Shown here in pieces: positions 53,309 to 62,749 of a stretch of 64,000 nt of DNA (position 1 is its first letter; each line of letters opens with the position of its first letter). Under the pieces are notes generated by a model, which saw only the letters and a program-made list of their open reading frames with translations, did no database searches and was not told where the DNA came from. Source of the DNA: Thiohalocapsa marina (GTDB lineage Bacteria > Pseudomonadota > Gammaproteobacteria > Chromatiales > Chromatiaceae); assembly GCF_008632335.1 (NCBI RefSeq), contig NZ_VWXX01000005.1, positions 124,001 through 188,000 on the forward strand, in the 5' to 3' direction. The translations under genes were made by a program, and so were the position numbers.

Positions 53309-54247
53309 TCAGAACCGTCCGCCGATCTCCAGACCGACCAGCGCGGCCGGATCCTGATCCTCGCTGTAAAGCCGTCGACCGCCCTCGTCTTCCACCCGCA
53401 GCTCGCCGTTCAGCGCGGCACCGGCATACAGCCGCAGCCCGAGGCCCGGCGAGAACCGGCGGCCGATGCTCGCGAGCACCGGAATGCTGCGGTGCTCACC
53501 CACCCCGGCGGCGAAGGTCCCGTTGCGGTCAAGCCGGAACCGGTCCGAGCGGTAGGCGGCACCGAGGGCGAGCTCGAAGCCCGAGTCCAGCGCATAGCTG
53601 ATTTGAAGCCCTGCGGGACCTGAGGGGCTGGTGGCGGCGGGATTGGACAGGCGCAGCCGGTCGGTGATGCGCCAGTCGACCATGATGAAGGGAAAGGCGC
53701 TGGTCTCTTCGATCCGCTCGTAGATACCGACCCCGAGCCCCAGGGTCAGATCGGGCCGCATGGAACGGGCCACCGCCAGGCTGGCACCGTACTCCAGGCT
53801 ATCGGAAAAGCGTGCGCCGGATTCGCCGGCGGATTCGATGCTCGGTGTCAGGCTCAGCAGCCAGCCCCCCTGAGTGGACAGACTGTAGGGCACCGCCACG
53901 CCATAGCGGTAGACCTCGCCCCAAGGCTTCCTGCCACCGAAGGGGCCTCCGAAGGCGCCCAGGCCGTTGAAGTCCCAGTCGCGATAATCGAAGCGCAGGC
54001 GCAATCCCAGTGAGGAGCGCTCGTCGAGCGCCCAACGGTGTCCGATGGATGTCAGCACACCGGTATAGCCCGCATCGCCGCCGGAATCGAGGTCGGCACT
54101 GGCCTCGTGCACGGGCACCACGGCGTAGCTGGTGCCAGAGGCTGCGAGCACCGGGGCCGGTACCACGGCGGGCAGCGTGGCCGTCAGGACGGCGATGATG
54201 CCCAGCGGTGCAGCCAGAGGGGCCGCGAACATACGAAGAATCTGCAA
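53309..54247 (-). CDS. Outer-membrane beta-barrel protein, DUF6268-like
   Basis: The product has a signal peptide (LQILRMFAAPLAAPLGIIAV ... APVLAAS), then alternating beta strands (SLGLRLRFDYRDWDFNGLG, YRYGVAVPYSLSTQGGWLL) and a terminal phenylalanine, as in outer-membrane barrels. I chose TTG 54247 because GGGAG lies nine bases upstream and the signal peptide then begins properly. GTG 54286 would add 13 polar residues, and ATG 54232 is also possible. The barrel may be about 12 strands. The function is unknown. It is convergent with the flavoprotein gene. Confidence 0.65.
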   Translation of the reverse strand: MQILRMFAAPLAAPLGIIAVLTATLPAVVPAPVLAASGTSYAVVPVHEASADLDSGGDAGYTGVLTSIGHRWALDERSSLGLRLRFDYRDWDFNGLGAFGGPFGGRKPWGEVYRYGVAVPYSLSTQGGWLLSLTPSIESAGESGARFSDSLEYGASLAVARSMRPDLTLGLGVGIYERIEETSAFPFIMVDWRITDRLRLSNPAATSPSGPAGLQISYALDSGFELALGAAYRSDRFRLDRNGTFAAGVGEHRSIPVLASIGRRFSPGLGLRLYAGAALNGELRVEDEGGRRLYSEDQDPAALVGLEIGGRF

Positions 54248-54485
54248 GGTCGGAATCTCCCAATGGGGCGAACGTGCCAGCCTCACCCACCATCATCGCA
54301 CCTAGCAAGCATCCGGGACTGGGCAGTCGCGACAGAAAATCTAGCCGCCGTCGTGCCTGTACGGTCATGACGACTCTGGGTAGACTGGGGCAATGCTAAT
54401 TTTTGGCCCGGACCGGATCAAGGCGGCGAAACAATCAGCGCCCCCCTGGGCCTTCCTGTATCAACCCGAGCCGTTCGACACGACC

Positions 54486-54968
54486 ATGATAAATCTCCGC
54501 TACCTACCCCTGTTACTGCTGTTTGCCATCGCCCCCGCCCTGGCGGCGCCGTTGGACGTGGGCGACGCCCTGCCGGCGATGACCCTCGAAGATCAGCACG
54601 GCGTCGGCCATGCCGTCGACGACCAGGTGAAACTGATCGTTTTCTCCGCCGATCGCGCCGGCTCCAAGGTGGTCGAGGCCGCGCTGGAGGGCTGGGATGA
54701 CGACCGGCTGGCCGCCGCCGGGATCCGCTACGTGGCGGACATCAGCGGCATGCCGGGGCCGATCACCCGCCTGTTCGCGCTGCCGTCGATGCGCAAGCAG
54801 CCCTATGCCATCCTGCTGGGGCGGGAACCGGCGCAAACCGAGGCCCTTCCGCGACAGGAGGATGCCGTGACCCTGATCCACCTGCAGGACGGCACGATCA
54901 GGGCGGTGGCCTTCGTGCAGACTTCCCAAGCGCTGGCTGAACGGCTGGCTGAAGCACAGGCCGACTGA
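54486..54968 (+). CDS. Periplasmic thioredoxin-fold protein without catalytic cysteines
   Basis: From ATG 54486 the product is 160 residues with a Sec signal (MINLRYLPLLLLFAIAPALA). A domain beginning VGDALPAMTLEDQHGVGHAVDDQVKLIVFSAD follows, which is the opening pattern of AhpC/thioredoxin-fold proteins. No CxxC is present, so it is not a disulfide reductase. An upstream in-frame ATG (54393) would put polar sequence before the signal peptide. In frame after the TGA the sequence continues with a charged QAEHQAEKPADKQ-like tail to a second stop at 55050, repeating the AEAQAD pattern before the stop. Confidence 0.65.
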   Translation: MINLRYLPLLLLFAIAPALAAPLDVGDALPAMTLEDQHGVGHAVDDQVKLIVFSADRAGSKVVEAALEGWDDDRLAAAGIRYVADISGMPGPITRLFALPSMRKQPYAILLGREPAQTEALPRQEDAVTLIHLQDGTIRAVAFVQTSQALAERLAEAQAD

Positions 54969-55050
54969 CAAGCCGAACACCAGGCAGAGAAACCGGCCGA
55001 TAAACAGGCCGGACATCAGACTGAGCCGCTGGCCGAGGGACCGGCAGCCT

Positions 55051-55133
55051 GACATCGGGCGCCTCGGTTCGGTTCAACGAGCCTGGTTCCGATGTCGGGC
55101 GCTGGATGCCGAGGGCCTTGCTCACGCCCTCGG
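55051..55133. terminator. Two hairpins between convergent genes
   Basis: GACATCGG (55051-55058) pairs with CCGATGTC (55089-55096). CCGAGGGC (55109-55116) pairs with GCCCTCGG (55126-55133), and this second stem spans the stop codon of the HlyD gene. Lying between two convergent genes they probably act as 3'-end structures; no long T tract is present. Confidence 0.45.
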
Positions 55134-56519
55134 TATGACCTCCTCCGGTGTGATCCGGATGCCGTCCGTCAGGTCCCTCGGCGGCGAAACGATCACCCGA
55201 TCGCCCGCCTGCACACCGCGGGTGACCTGTACCTGCTGATCATTGCCGATTCCAAGCGTGACCGGCGTCAGCAGGGCCTTGCCACCGACCACGCGATACA
55301 GGGCCCAGCCCACCCCTTCGCCGCCGCTGGGCCATTTGCCACTCGCACGCAACAGCGCCAGACGCGGCACGGACAGCGCGTCCTGACGGCTATCGATGTA
55401 GACCCGTGCATGCACGCGGTAGTCGATGCCCAGATGCCGCCCGGTCGCGGCCAGCTTGTCCAGCTCGCCGTCGTCGAACGCGACCTTCACCGAGACCCGC
55501 TGTTGCTCGACCCCCAGCGACGACACCTTGGTGAATCCCTGGGGATCCACCCGCGTCACGTGACCGGCCAGGGTCAGGTCGCCCAAGGCCGGACCGTGGA
55601 TGTCGACCCTGTCGCCCGGGCGGACCAGGCCGGCGTCGTCGCTGAGCAGGTCCACCTGCACGCGCAGCCCGTCTGGATCGCCCAGGGTCAGCAGCAGGGT
55701 GCCGGCGGGCAACACGCGCTCGCTCTCGATCAGGCGTTCCAGCACGACGCCGGCTAACGGCGCGATGATCTGCGCCCTGGCCAGACGCCGCTGCGCCTCC
55801 CCGACACGCGCCTGGGCCGCGGCCCGCTGCTGTTCCAGCACTGCCGCCTGCAGTTGCTTGCGTGCCAGATAGTCCTGCACATACTTCGGCCCGAGCTCGA
55901 AGATTTGCTGCACGACCGTGATCATCTGGTGGTTCAACTCGGAGACCGCCAGATCGACCTCCGCCTCGGAGCTCTCGGTCTTTGCGCGGCGGTATTTTTC
56001 CTCCGCCACGGCACCCTGTTTGCGCAGCGTCTCCTCGGCCTCGGTCCACCAAAGGGCGAAGTCCAGGTGCGCCTGATTGGCAGCGATCAGGGCCTGCGCC
56101 GACTGCTCCAGCGTGCCCACGGCGGCGATCCAGTCCAGCAACTCCTGCAGCGCGGTCTCTTCGAGGCGGTTGTCGGTCAATACCGCCAGCTCCGCGTCCA
56201 CCTGCGCCAGCTCTGCCTGAGCGACCTCCAGCGCCGCCTGTAGGTCGTCGCTGACCAGCCGCGCCAGCACCTCGCCGGCGGCAACACGGGTACCCGGCTC
56301 GACGGTGATGGCCTCGACCCGACAATCGAAGGGCATGGTCAGACGCGCGATACGCGGCAGGGTGGTCCGTGCCCGCTCCTCCACATAACTGAGGATCTCT
56401 CCCGCCGTGACCTTCACCACCTGCACCGGCGGACCGGGCCGCAAGGCCGCGTGCAGCGCATAACCACCGATCAGCAGAACGAACGCAGCAAGGCCAAGCC
56501 AGAGATTGCGGTGTTTCAT
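55122..56519 (-). CDS. HlyD-family periplasmic adaptor of an ABC exporter
   Basis: The 465-residue protein has one N-terminal membrane anchor (about 6-26), a lipoyl-like half (VEAITVEPGTRVAAGEVLARLVSDDLQAAL), a long coiled-coil hairpin (about 95-250) and the second lipoyl half (ARAQIIAPLAGVVLERLIESERV). Barrel and membrane-proximal domains follow. This is the adaptor of a tripartite exporter. It is the third gene of an operon after an ABC ATPase and a FtsX-type permease. The coiled coil is long enough to reach an outer-membrane channel, but no TolC-like gene is in the window. Confidence 0.92.
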   Translation of the reverse strand: MKHRNLWLGLAAFVLLIGGYALHAALRPGPPVQVVKVTAGEILSYVEERARTTLPRIARLTMPFDCRVEAITVEPGTRVAAGEVLARLVSDDLQAALEVAQAELAQVDAELAVLTDNRLEETALQELLDWIAAVGTLEQSAQALIAANQAHLDFALWWTEAEETLRKQGAVAEEKYRRAKTESSEAEVDLAVSELNHQMITVVQQIFELGPKYVQDYLARKQLQAAVLEQQRAAAQARVGEAQRRLARAQIIAPLAGVVLERLIESERVLPAGTLLLTLGDPDGLRVQVDLLSDDAGLVRPGDRVDIHGPALGDLTLAGHVTRVDPQGFTKVSSLGVEQQRVSVKVAFDDGELDKLAATGRHLGIDYRVHARVYIDSRQDALSVPRLALLRASGKWPSGGEGVGWALYRVVGGKALLTPVTLGIGNDQQVQVTRGVQAGDRVIVSPPRDLTDGIRITPEEVIPRA

Positions 56520-56538
56520 CAGTTTCTCCTGTCCCGAA

Positions 56539-56637
56539 TTAACCGCAGAGCCGCAGAGTGCGCATATAAAACAAATGGTTACAGAAAGTTTATTCTGCTT
56601 AATCTTTCTTCTCTGCGTCCTCTGCGCCTCAGCGGTT
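56539..56637. repeat. CGCAGAG-family palindromic repeat, copy C
   Basis: The left arm AACCGCAGAGCCGCAGAG (56541-56558) and the right arm from 56611 (CTCTGCGTCCTCTGCGCCTC then AGCGGTT) are imperfect inverted repeats around an AT-rich centre of about 50 bases. It lies between the permease and HlyD genes, inside one operon. Confidence 0.8.
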
Positions 56638-56658
56638 CGAATTCAACGCCAGCGGTGC

Positions 56659-56687
56659 GGCTGGCGGCTGGTGGCTGGAGGCTTCTC
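56659..56687. repeat. GGCTGGN heptad repeats at permease 3' end
   Basis: Three tandem heptads (GGCTGGC, GGCTGGT, GGCTGGA) followed by GGCTTCT directly adjoin the permease stop codon at 56688. The same heptads occur near 59073-59104 and 59247-59272 in this operon. Confidence 0.75.
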
Positions 56688-59066
56688 TCACTCCTTCATG
56701 CTCAATGCCTCATTCCAGTGCATGCAGTTGATCCGCCGCTGCACGATCAGTTGGGCGATCAGCACGAAGGCGATGGCCAGGCCGATGGACCAGAACCACC
56801 CGGCGGGGGTGATCACCGAAGGCATCATGTACAGGTCGTTCTTGTACTGAGCGTTCATGCCCAGCAGCATCCACCAGCCCAGGGGCAGACCCAGCAGGAT
56901 GCCGCCGAGATTCAGCACCAGCGTCTCGCGCAGGTACATGGCCCCCACCTCGCCGTTGCGGTAACCCAGCACCCGGTAGGTGGCCAGTTCGCGCTGACGC
57001 TCGATGAGGCTGATCAGGGCGCCGTTGAGGATGGCGCCGAAGAAGATCACGGCGCCGAACAGGATCATGACATAGGCCATGCTGCCCATCTTGACGACGA
57101 AGGTCTGCCACATGTTGGCGCGTTCCTCGGCCATGTCCTGTACGCTGAGCAGCGTCGGCAGGCGCTTGAGCTCCGTGTAGAAGGCGGTGCGCTCCGCCGG
57201 TGTCTGCGCCGTTCGCAGACGCACCGCAGAGACGGCGGCGGACTCGCCGATGAGGCGATTCAGGTAGTCGTAATCGGCGTAGACCCCCAGGCCGAATAGA
57301 CTGTCCACCAGATCCGCAACCGGTACCTGTAGCGGGGTCTGCAGGCCCTTGGTCGGCAGCAGCCAGACGCTGTCGCCGACGGCCAGGTCCAGCTGTTCCG
57401 CCAGCCGGCGCGCCATGAGCAATCCCTGCGGCGGGATCGGCACCACCGAGCCGTCGGTATTGGTGGGCAGGGTCATGGTGGCGTCCGGCGTCACGCCGAC
57501 AACCGCGCCGCGGTGGCGATGATTGGCGTTGACCAGGGTGGCGGAGACGACGAACAGCGGCTCCGCCCGCAACACGCCCGGCAGACGGCGGGCCTCGGTC
57601 AGCGCACCGGCATCCAGGTCATCGCGAAAGCTTACCGCGTAATCTGCCAGCAGCACCTTGTCGAACTGGAACTGCACCATGTATTTCAGCGAGTCCAGCA
57701 TGCCGAATGTGCTGACCAGCAGTGCCGTGCCCAGCGCGGCGGCCACCACGCCCACCCCGGAGCGCACGCGGTTGCGGAACAGGCTGCGCAGGGCCATCTG
57801 CCAGTAGAATCCGACCCGCCGCCAGGCGCCGGTCCAGCGTTCCAGCACAATGGCGCCACCCTCGGGCGGCGGCGGTGGGCGCATGGCCTCGGCGGGATCC
57901 AGCCTGGTGATGGCGCGGACCCCGTTCACCGACCCGAGCACCGCAAACACCAGTGCCAGGGCCACTGCGGCGGCCATCAGCCCCGGATAGAGCCGGTTGG
58001 ACAGGTTCGGAAAGGTGAAGAAGCCCTGATAGAAGGCTGTAAGGCCGGCGGCCAGCAGGTAGCCCAGCAGCAGGCCGAGAGCGGCGCCGATCAGGCCGAC
58101 GATGACGCCGACCTGGATGAAGTGCGAGAACAGCGCGCGGTTGTCGTAGCCCAGGGCCTTGAGCGTACCCACCACCACTCGCTGCTGGGCGGCCAGTCGC
58201 ATCATCAGCACGTTCAGCACCAGCGCGGACACCGACAGGAAGATCAGCGGCATCATCGCCGCCATGGTACTCAGCCCGCCCAGCTCCGCGGTCAGGTTGA
58301 GATTGGAGTCCTGCTGCTTCAGCGGGGTCACGGCAAAGACACCGAAGGGATGCAGTTGCTCCGCGAGGGCCTGCAAAACCGGCTCCGGCGCCTGTCGGGC
58401 CGCCGGGGTCAGCCGGCCGACCAGGCTGTTGGCGGCGCCATCCATGCCCAGCACGTCCTCGGCAAAGGGCCGCGCCAGGTAGAAGACACCGTAGTTGGCC
58501 GGATCCGGAACGATGCCGCCGGGGGGAATCAGGTAGACGAATTCCGCCGAGATGCCGATGCCGACGATCCGCAAGGTGCGCTGCTGACCATCCAATGTCA
58601 GGCGCAACGGATCTCCGGGGCTGAGCCCGCGTGCGTCGGCGAAGGCCCGGGAGACAATGACCTCGTTCTCCCCATCGGCGCTGAACCAGCTGCCGGCGGT
58701 CAGTACCAGATCATTGATCACCGGCGTGCGCGTTGCAGGCATGCTCAGCAACAGGCCGGAGACGGGCTCGCTGACCCCCGGCAGATCGACGATGACCGGC
58801 CGCGAAAGGCGGCTGCGCAGCTCGGCCACGCCGTCGATGGCCTGCACCGCCGCCAACGCCGACAGCGGCAGTTTCTTCAGGTCCACCCAGAAGTCCGCCA
58901 GACGGCACTGGGCGTAGTAGGCATCCCGCGCCGAGGTGAGATTGTTGGTGGTGGTCTGCAGGCCCACCAGGGCCGCGATGCCGAAGGCGACGATGGCCAC
59001 CACTGCCGCCAGCATGCCCCGGGCAGCGACGAAATCCCGCCGCAGCTTGCGCGCGAGGATGGTCAT
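56688..59066 (-). CDS. FtsX-type ABC transporter permease with two FtsX cores
   Basis: The 792-residue protein starts at ATG 59066, with GGAGG seven bases before it inside the heptad repeats; an upstream start (59090) would read through that site. A membrane segment (about 21-40) is followed by a large periplasmic domain, a group of three segments (about 265-385), a second periplasmic domain and a final group (about 650-790). This is the double FtsX layout of MacB-like/LolC-like permeases. The operon ATPase and HlyD suggest a MacA/DevC-like exporter of an unknown substrate. Confidence 0.9.
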   Translation of the reverse strand: MTILARKLRRDFVAARGMLAAVVAIVAFGIAALVGLQTTTNNLTSARDAYYAQCRLADFWVDLKKLPLSALAAVQAIDGVAELRSRLSRPVIVDLPGVSEPVSGLLLSMPATRTPVINDLVLTAGSWFSADGENEVIVSRAFADARGLSPGDPLRLTLDGQQRTLRIVGIGISAEFVYLIPPGGIVPDPANYGVFYLARPFAEDVLGMDGAANSLVGRLTPAARQAPEPVLQALAEQLHPFGVFAVTPLKQQDSNLNLTAELGGLSTMAAMMPLIFLSVSALVLNVLMMRLAAQQRVVVGTLKALGYDNRALFSHFIQVGVIVGLIGAALGLLLGYLLAAGLTAFYQGFFTFPNLSNRLYPGLMAAAVALALVFAVLGSVNGVRAITRLDPAEAMRPPPPPEGGAIVLERWTGAWRRVGFYWQMALRSLFRNRVRSGVGVVAAALGTALLVSTFGMLDSLKYMVQFQFDKVLLADYAVSFRDDLDAGALTEARRLPGVLRAEPLFVVSATLVNANHRHRGAVVGVTPDATMTLPTNTDGSVVPIPPQGLLMARRLAEQLDLAVGDSVWLLPTKGLQTPLQVPVADLVDSLFGLGVYADYDYLNRLIGESAAVSAVRLRTAQTPAERTAFYTELKRLPTLLSVQDMAEERANMWQTFVVKMGSMAYVMILFGAVIFFGAILNGALISLIERQRELATYRVLGYRNGEVGAMYLRETLVLNLGGILLGLPLGWWMLLGMNAQYKNDLYMMPSVITPAGWFWSIGLAIAFVLIAQLIVQRRINCMHWNEALSMKE

Positions 59067-59072
59067 TGGGAA

Positions 59073-59104
59073 GCCTCCAGCCGCCAGCACCCAGCCGCCA
59101 GCGG
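59073..59104. repeat. GGCTGGN heptad repeats containing permease ribosome site
   Basis: On the minus strand this reads four heptads of the GGCTGGN type ending in CTGGAGGCTTCCC. The GGAGG Shine-Dalgarno of the permease gene is part of the last heptad. The same unit occurs at the 3' ends of the permease and ATPase genes. Confidence 0.75.
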
Positions 59105-59120
59105 AAGAGCCCCAGCCAAG

Positions 59121-59206
59121 CGCCGAGGCGCTGAGAACGCAGAGATCCTATGAAACAAGCGACAGCCACGCGCGCTTTTCTCTGCGCTCTCTGCGACTCT
59201 GCGGTT
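59121..59206. repeat. CGCAGAG-family palindromic repeat, copy D
   Basis: The left arm from 59121 (CGCCGAGGCGCTGAGAACGC then AGAG) pairs imperfectly with the right arm from 59180 (CTCTGCGCTCTCTGCGACTC then TGCGGTT). It lies between the ABC ATPase and permease genes. Confidence 0.75.
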
Positions 59207-59246
59207 CATCACTGCGCGCCGAGTGGCGTAGGTGATCATTCGTCTA

Positions 59247-59272
59247 CTGGCGGCTGGGGGCTGGCAGCTTCT
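59247..59272. repeat. GGCTGGN heptad repeats at ATPase 3' end
   Basis: Three heptads (CTGGCGG, CTGGGGG and CTGGCAG in one register) followed by CTTCT end exactly at the stop codon of the ATPase gene, mirroring the arrangement at the permease stop. Confidence 0.7.
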
Positions 59273-59998
59273 TCACCAACTGATCTCCGCCGCGCATGCC
59301 CGGCGCGTATTGCGCGTTGCGGTGATGCCGTTCATGGTCAGGTGCAGCACCGCATGGGCGAGCTGGGCCACGGGCGCGGCATGGGTGACGATGACGATGG
59401 TCGCGCCGGTCTGTTCGTTCAGGCGCGTCAGCAGATCGAGCACATGGCGGCCGGTGTTGGCGTCAAGCGCGCCGGTGGGTTCGTCACAGAAGACCACCAG
59501 CGGGTTCTTGGCCAGGGCCCGGGCAATGGAGACCCGCTGCTGCTGGCCACCGGAGAGCTGGGCGGGAAAATGGTCGCGCCGGTCGTCGAGTCCCACCAGT
59601 CGCAGGGCCTCCGCCGGGTCCATGGGGTCGTCGGCGATCTGGGTTGCCGTCTCGACGTTCTCCAACGCCGTCAGCGTCGGCACCAGGTTGTAGAACTGGA
59701 AGACGAAGCCGACGGAGCGCCGGCGGTATTCGGTGAGGTGGCGGTCGTCCAGCACCGCCAGGTTCCGACCTTCGCACCAGACCTCGCCCCGAGTAGGACG
59801 GTCGATGCCGCCGATGATGTTCAGCAAGGTGCTCTTGCCCGCCCCGGAGGCCCCCAGGATCACGCTCAACTCACCCCGGCGGATCTCCAGGTCGATGCCC
59901 CGCAGCACCGGTGTTTCCACATCGCCGGAGCAATAGGTCTTGTGCACATCCACGCAGCGGATGGCAATGTCAGGGTCGGCTGTAGCATTATTGCCCAT
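59273..59998 (-). CDS. ABC transporter ATP-binding protein, MacB/LolD type
   Basis: The 241-residue ATPase has Walker A GASGAGKST (about 49-57), the Q loop VFQFYNLVP, the signature LSGGQQQRVSIARAL, Walker B VVFCDEPTGALD and the H loop VTHAAP. LolD/MacB-type ATPases pair with FtsX-type permeases, as here. ATG 59998 is preferred; GTG 60001 is one codon earlier. It is the first gene of the operon. The 231-base gap before it, shared with divergent ppsA, must hold both promoters; I see no convincing hexamers there. Confidence 0.94.
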   Translation of the reverse strand: MGNNATADPDIAIRCVDVHKTYCSGDVETPVLRGIDLEIRRGELSVILGASGAGKSTLLNIIGGIDRPTRGEVWCEGRNLAVLDDRHLTEYRRRSVGFVFQFYNLVPTLTALENVETATQIADDPMDPAEALRLVGLDDRRDHFPAQLSGGQQQRVSIARALAKNPLVVFCDEPTGALDANTGRHVLDLLTRLNEQTGATIVIVTHAAPVAQLAHAVLHLTMNGITATRNTRRACAAEISW

Positions 59999-60232
59999 CA
60001 CTGGTCGTCCGGCTTGCGCCCGATGAGGGCGATACTTGAAAAGTAGCCTGTTTTCCGCTGGATCGCCATTCGCGCTTGCGCGGAGTCTGCTGACGGGGTT
60101 GCAAGTTCAATCCTTACCATTGACAGATTCCTTCAGTGCCCCGTGTTGCCATAAGCTATTCTTTTCTGTTTACGCGGCCCAGCCTTCGCCGGCCGTGGTG
60201 ACATTAGGCGATGTTTCCAAAGGAGATCGACG

Positions 60233-62608
60233 ATGGCTGACTATGTGCGCTGGCTGAGTGAATTGGGCATGGACGACGTGGGCGTCGTCGGCGGCAAGAA
60301 TGCCTCCCTGGGCGAGATGATCCAGCATCTGACCAAGGTCGGCGTGCAGGTGCCGGGGGGGTTCGCAACGACGGCTGATGCCTATCGCGACTTCCTGGCC
60401 ATCAGCGGCCTGGACAAGCGCATCGCCGACGAGCTCGAGAACCTGGACGTCAACGACATCGCCGCCCTCAGCGAGGCCGGTCCGAAGATCCGCGGCTGGA
60501 TCATCGAGCAGCCCTTCCAGCCGGAGCTGGACCAGGCCATCGCGGCCGCCTATCAGGAGCTCACCGCCCAGGCCGGCAACGCCGACTGCTCCTGGGCCGT
60601 GCGCTCCTCCGCCACCGCCGAGGACCTGCCGGACGCCTCCTTCGCCGGCCAGCAGGAGACCTTCCTGAACGTGCATGGGCTGGACAACATCAAGCACCGC
60701 ATCAAGGAAGTCTTCGCGTCACTCTATAACGACCGCGCCATCTCCTACCGCGTGCACAAGGGCTTCACCCACGCCGAGGTGGCCCTGTCCGCCGGCATCC
60801 AGCGCATGGTACGCAGCGATCTGGCCGCCAGCGGCGTGGTCTTCACGCTCGACACCGAGTCCGGCTTCCGCGACGCGGTGTTCGTCACCGCGAGCTATGG
60901 TCTTGGCGAAATGGTTGTCCAGGGCGCCGTGAACCCGGACGAGTTCTATGTGCACAAGCCGACGCTGGCTGCCGGCCGGCCCGCCATCCTGCGCCGCACC
61001 GTGGGCGACAAGGCCATTCGCATGGTCTATGCCGAGCCGGGCAGCAACCCGCCGGTGCGCACCGAGGACGTGCCCGAGGCGGACCGCCTAAAGTTCAGCA
61101 TCAGCGACGAAGAGATCGAAAACCTCGCCCGCCAGGCGGTGCTGATCGAGCAGCATTATGGCCGGCCCATGGACATCGAATGGGCCAAGGACGGCAACGA
61201 CGGCAAGATCTACGTGGTGCAGGCGCGCCCGGAAACGGTGCAGAGCCGCACCGGCCAGGTCATCGAGCGCTATCACCTGCAGGGCAAGGGCGAGGTGCTC
61301 TCCACCGGGCGCAGCATCGGCCACCGCATCGGTGCCGGCAAGGCCCGCGTGGTTGAGTCCATCCGCGACATGGAGCATGTGCAGCCCGGCGACGTGCTGG
61401 TGACGGACATGACCGACCCGGACTGGGAGCCGATCATGAAGCGCGCCGCGGCCATCGTCACCAATCGCGGCGGGCGCACCTGTCACGCGGCCATCATCGC
61501 CCGCGAACTCGGCGTACCGGCCGTGGTGGGATGCAACGATGCCACCGACCGCATCACCGATGGCGCCGAGGTCACCGTCTCCTGCGCCGAGGGCGACACG
61601 GGCTACATCTACGCCGGCGCCCTGCCCTTCGAGCACAAGACCATCGAGCTCGAGAACATGCCGGCCTCGCCGGTGAAGGTGATGATGAACGTCGGCAATC
61701 CGGAGCGTGCCTTCGCCTTTGCCGCCACGCCCAACGCCGGCATCGGCCTGGCGCGGCTTGAGTTCATTATCAACAACACCATCGGCATTCATCCGAAGGC
61801 GCTGCTGGAATTCGACGCCCTGCCGGAGGACCTGCGCGCGCAGATCGCGCCGCGCATCGCGGCCTACCCGAGCCCGCGGGACTTCTACGTCATGCGCCTG
61901 ATCGAGGGCATCTCGACCCTGACCGCGGCCTTCGCGCCGCATCCGGTCATCGTGCGCATGTCCGACTTCAAGTCCAACGAGTACGCCAACCTCATCGCCG
62001 GCCCGCGCTACGAGCCGGACGAGGAAAACCCGATGATCGGCTTCCGCGGCGCCGGGCGCTATGTGGCCGACAACTTCAAGGAGTGCTTCCGCATGGAGTG
62101 CGAGGCCCTGCGTTATGTACGCGACGAGATGGGGCTGACCAACCTGCAGATCATGATCCCCTTCGTGCGTACCCTGGGTCAGGCCAAGGCCGTCACCGAG
62201 GCGCTGGCCGCCGAGGGTCTGGAGCGCGGAAAGAATGGCCTCAAGCTGATCATGATGTGCGAGATCCCGTCCAACGCCGTGCTGGCTGAGGAGTTCCTTG
62301 AATATTTTGACGGCTTCTCCATCGGCTCCAACGACATGACCCAGCTCACCCTGGGCCTGGACCGCGACTCCAGCCTGGTGGCCGAGCACTTCGACGAGCG
62401 CGACCCGGCGGTGAAGAAGATGCTGTCCATGGCTATACAGGCCTGCCGCGCCCAGGGCAAGTACGTTGGCATCTGCGGCCAGGGCCCGTCGGACCATGCC
62501 GACTTCGCCGACTGGCTGGTGCAGCAGGGCATCGAGAGCGTCTCGCTCAACCCCGACACCGTCATCGACACCTGGATCTATCTGTCCGAACAGGCGAGCA
62601 ATCGTTGA
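60233..62608 (+). CDS. ppsA: Phosphoenolpyruvate synthase
   Basis: The 791-residue enzyme has an N-terminal ATP-grasp-like pyruvate phosphate dikinase domain ([15 protein letters not shown] and [23 protein letters not shown]), the phosphohistidine domain ([14 protein letters not shown], His418) and a C-terminal PEP barrel ([16 protein letters not shown]). It converts pyruvate to PEP with ATP to AMP plus phosphate, feeding gluconeogenesis. AAGGAG lies nine bases before the ATG. With oadGAB it suggests growth on organic acids or flexible C3/C4 metabolism. Confidence 0.97.
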   Translation: MADYVRWLSELGMDDVGVVGGKNASLGEMIQHLTKVGVQVPGGFATTADAYRDFLAISGLDKRIADELENLDVNDIAALSEAGPKIRGWIIEQPFQPELDQAIAAAYQELTAQAGNADCSWAVRSSATAEDLPDASFAGQQETFLNVHGLDNIKHRIKEVFASLYNDRAISYRVHKGFTHAEVALSAGIQRMVRSDLAASGVVFTLDTESGFRDAVFVTASYGLGEMVVQGAVNPDEFYVHKPTLAAGRPAILRRTVGDKAIRMVYAEPGSNPPVRTEDVPEADRLKFSISDEEIENLARQAVLIEQHYGRPMDIEWAKDGNDGKIYVVQARPETVQSRTGQVIERYHLQGKGEVLSTGRSIGHRIGAGKARVVESIRDMEHVQPGDVLVTDMTDPDWEPIMKRAAAIVTNRGGRTCHAAIIARELGVPAVVGCNDATDRITDGAEVTVSCAEGDTGYIYAGALPFEHKTIELENMPASPVKVMMNVGNPERAFAFAATPNAGIGLARLEFIINNTIGIHPKALLEFDALPEDLRAQIAPRIAAYPSPRDFYVMRLIEGISTLTAAFAPHPVIVRMSDFKSNEYANLIAGPRYEPDEENPMIGFRGAGRYVADNFKECFRMECEALRYVRDEMGLTNLQIMIPFVRTLGQAKAVTEALAAEGLERGKNGLKLIMMCEIPSNAVLAEEFLEYFDGFSIGSNDMTQLTLGLDRDSSLVAEHFDERDPAVKKMLSMAIQACRAQGKYVGICGQGPSDHADFADWLVQQGIESVSLNPDTVIDTWIYLSEQASNR

Positions 62609-62613
62609 GCAGG

Positions 62614-62711
62614 TTAACCGCAGAGTCGCAGAGGGGGGGAGAAGAGTAGGGAAAACGTAGGGGTCGAATCCTTTGCGTATTCTCTGCGTCCTCCGCGCCT
62701 CTGCGGTTTAC
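62614..62711. repeat. CGCAGAG-family palindromic repeat, copy E
   Basis: The left arm TTAACCGCAGAGTCGCAGAG (62614-62633) and the right arm from 62682 (CTCTGCGTCCTCCGCGCCTC then TGCGGTTTA) are a strong imperfect inverted repeat around a purine-rich centre (GGGGGGAGAAGAGTAGGG). It lies between the convergent ppsA and ilvD genes and may help termination. Confidence 0.8.
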
Positions 62712-62749
62712 CCGCATCGACGCTGGGCTGTAGTTAATCGGCTTCCACG

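Noticed and set aside
57513-59153. 546-codon plus-strand frame opposite the FtsX permease
   Set aside because: The permease has membrane segments, a ribosome site and operon context; the opposite frame is Gln/His/Arg-rich without motifs.
60120-60160. TTGACA before ppsA as a promoter
   Set aside because: No acceptable -10 hexamer lies at 16-18 bases; CATAAG and TAAGCT are too far away.
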